In this document: piece after piece, positions 51,586-51,586 of the stretch
Numbering within the stretch: position 1 is the first letter of the stretch
How the letters are laid out: each line of letters begins with the position of its first letter
Made by a program: the position numbers and the translations under genes
Notes under the pieces: generated by a model
The model's database searches: none
Seen by the model: the letters and a program-made list of their open reading frames with translations, nothing else
What the model was told of the DNA's origin: nothing
From: Bacteroidota bacterium
GTDB lineage: Bacteria > Bacteroidota > Rhodothermia > Rhodothermales > JAHQVL01
Assembly (NCBI GenBank): GCA_039111535.1
Contig: JBCCIM010000019.1
Coordinates: forward strand, 1 to 51,586
Direction of reading: 5' to 3'
DNA: 51,586 nucleotides

Positions 51586-51586
51586 C

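Overview
The window looks like the chromosome of a free-living, probably marine or halotolerant bacterium of the Bacteroidota/Rhodothermota/Balneolota lineage, with moderate GC content. The signs are TonB-dependent receptors with N-terminal carboxypeptidase-regulatory-like domains, a sigma/FecR/receptor signalling trio, a receptor followed by a DUF4249-type lipoprotein, a DUF5683-like protein, a ThuA/sugar-dehydrogenase/cytochrome c fusion, and two secreted proteins ending in YPNPF-type sorting domains. This placement is inferred from gene content. No rRNA, tRNA, CRISPR array or intact mobile element was seen.

Layout. Positions 1-5641 hold the 3' part of a sigma-54 activator that overlaps a Ser/Thr kinase with PEGA domains, followed by a secreted Kelch/Ig protein and a small envelope protein. 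Positions 5897-10404 are an ECF sigma factor, a FecR anti-sigma factor and a TonB-dependent transducer. Positions 10420-13522 hold small genes, a truncated FAD-oxidase remnant and a secreted sorting-domain protein that ends at a strong terminator. Positions 13673-21368 are a same-strand catabolic cluster that fits trans-4-hydroxy-L-proline degradation: DapA-family deaminase/lyase, GntR regulator, proline-racemase-family epimerase with both catalytic cysteines, FAD amino-acid dehydrogenase, a membrane-anchored SUMF1-like protein, an LLM flavin oxidoreductase and a sodium:solute symporter. An aldo/keto reductase and an alpha/beta hydrolase follow on the minus strand.

An unusual gene-free stretch at 23332-24145 holds a G-rich 8-bp tandem array, a second multi-G-tract motif and several inverted repeats. 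After it come an amidase, a MATE exporter, and a minus-strand group (multidomain ThuA protein, DoxX, a tiny Tat-exported peptide, a small unknown). Positions 32721-41996 carry a 3-hydroxyisobutyrate-dehydrogenase-like protein without the family lysine, a lipoprotein, a pentapeptide-repeat/TIR protein, a receptor plus DUF4249 lipoprotein, a DNA photolyase, a coiled-coil protein and a Cys-rich GNAT acetyltransferase. Positions 42437-51585 carry a small membrane protein, a degenerate sensor kinase, a Ser/Thr kinase with about 15 TPRs preceded by a possible 39-codon ORF, a complete TctCBA tripartite tricarboxylate transporter, a lipoprotein, and an AT-rich outer-membrane-protein gene cut by an in-frame amber codon.

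Across the window the palindrome GCCGGC recurs far more often than base composition predicts (at least 27 copies in the first 10.4 kb by eye against roughly 4 expected). It behaves like a highly iterated palindrome. This and the 23.3-24.1 kb structured stretch are the most novel-looking signals.
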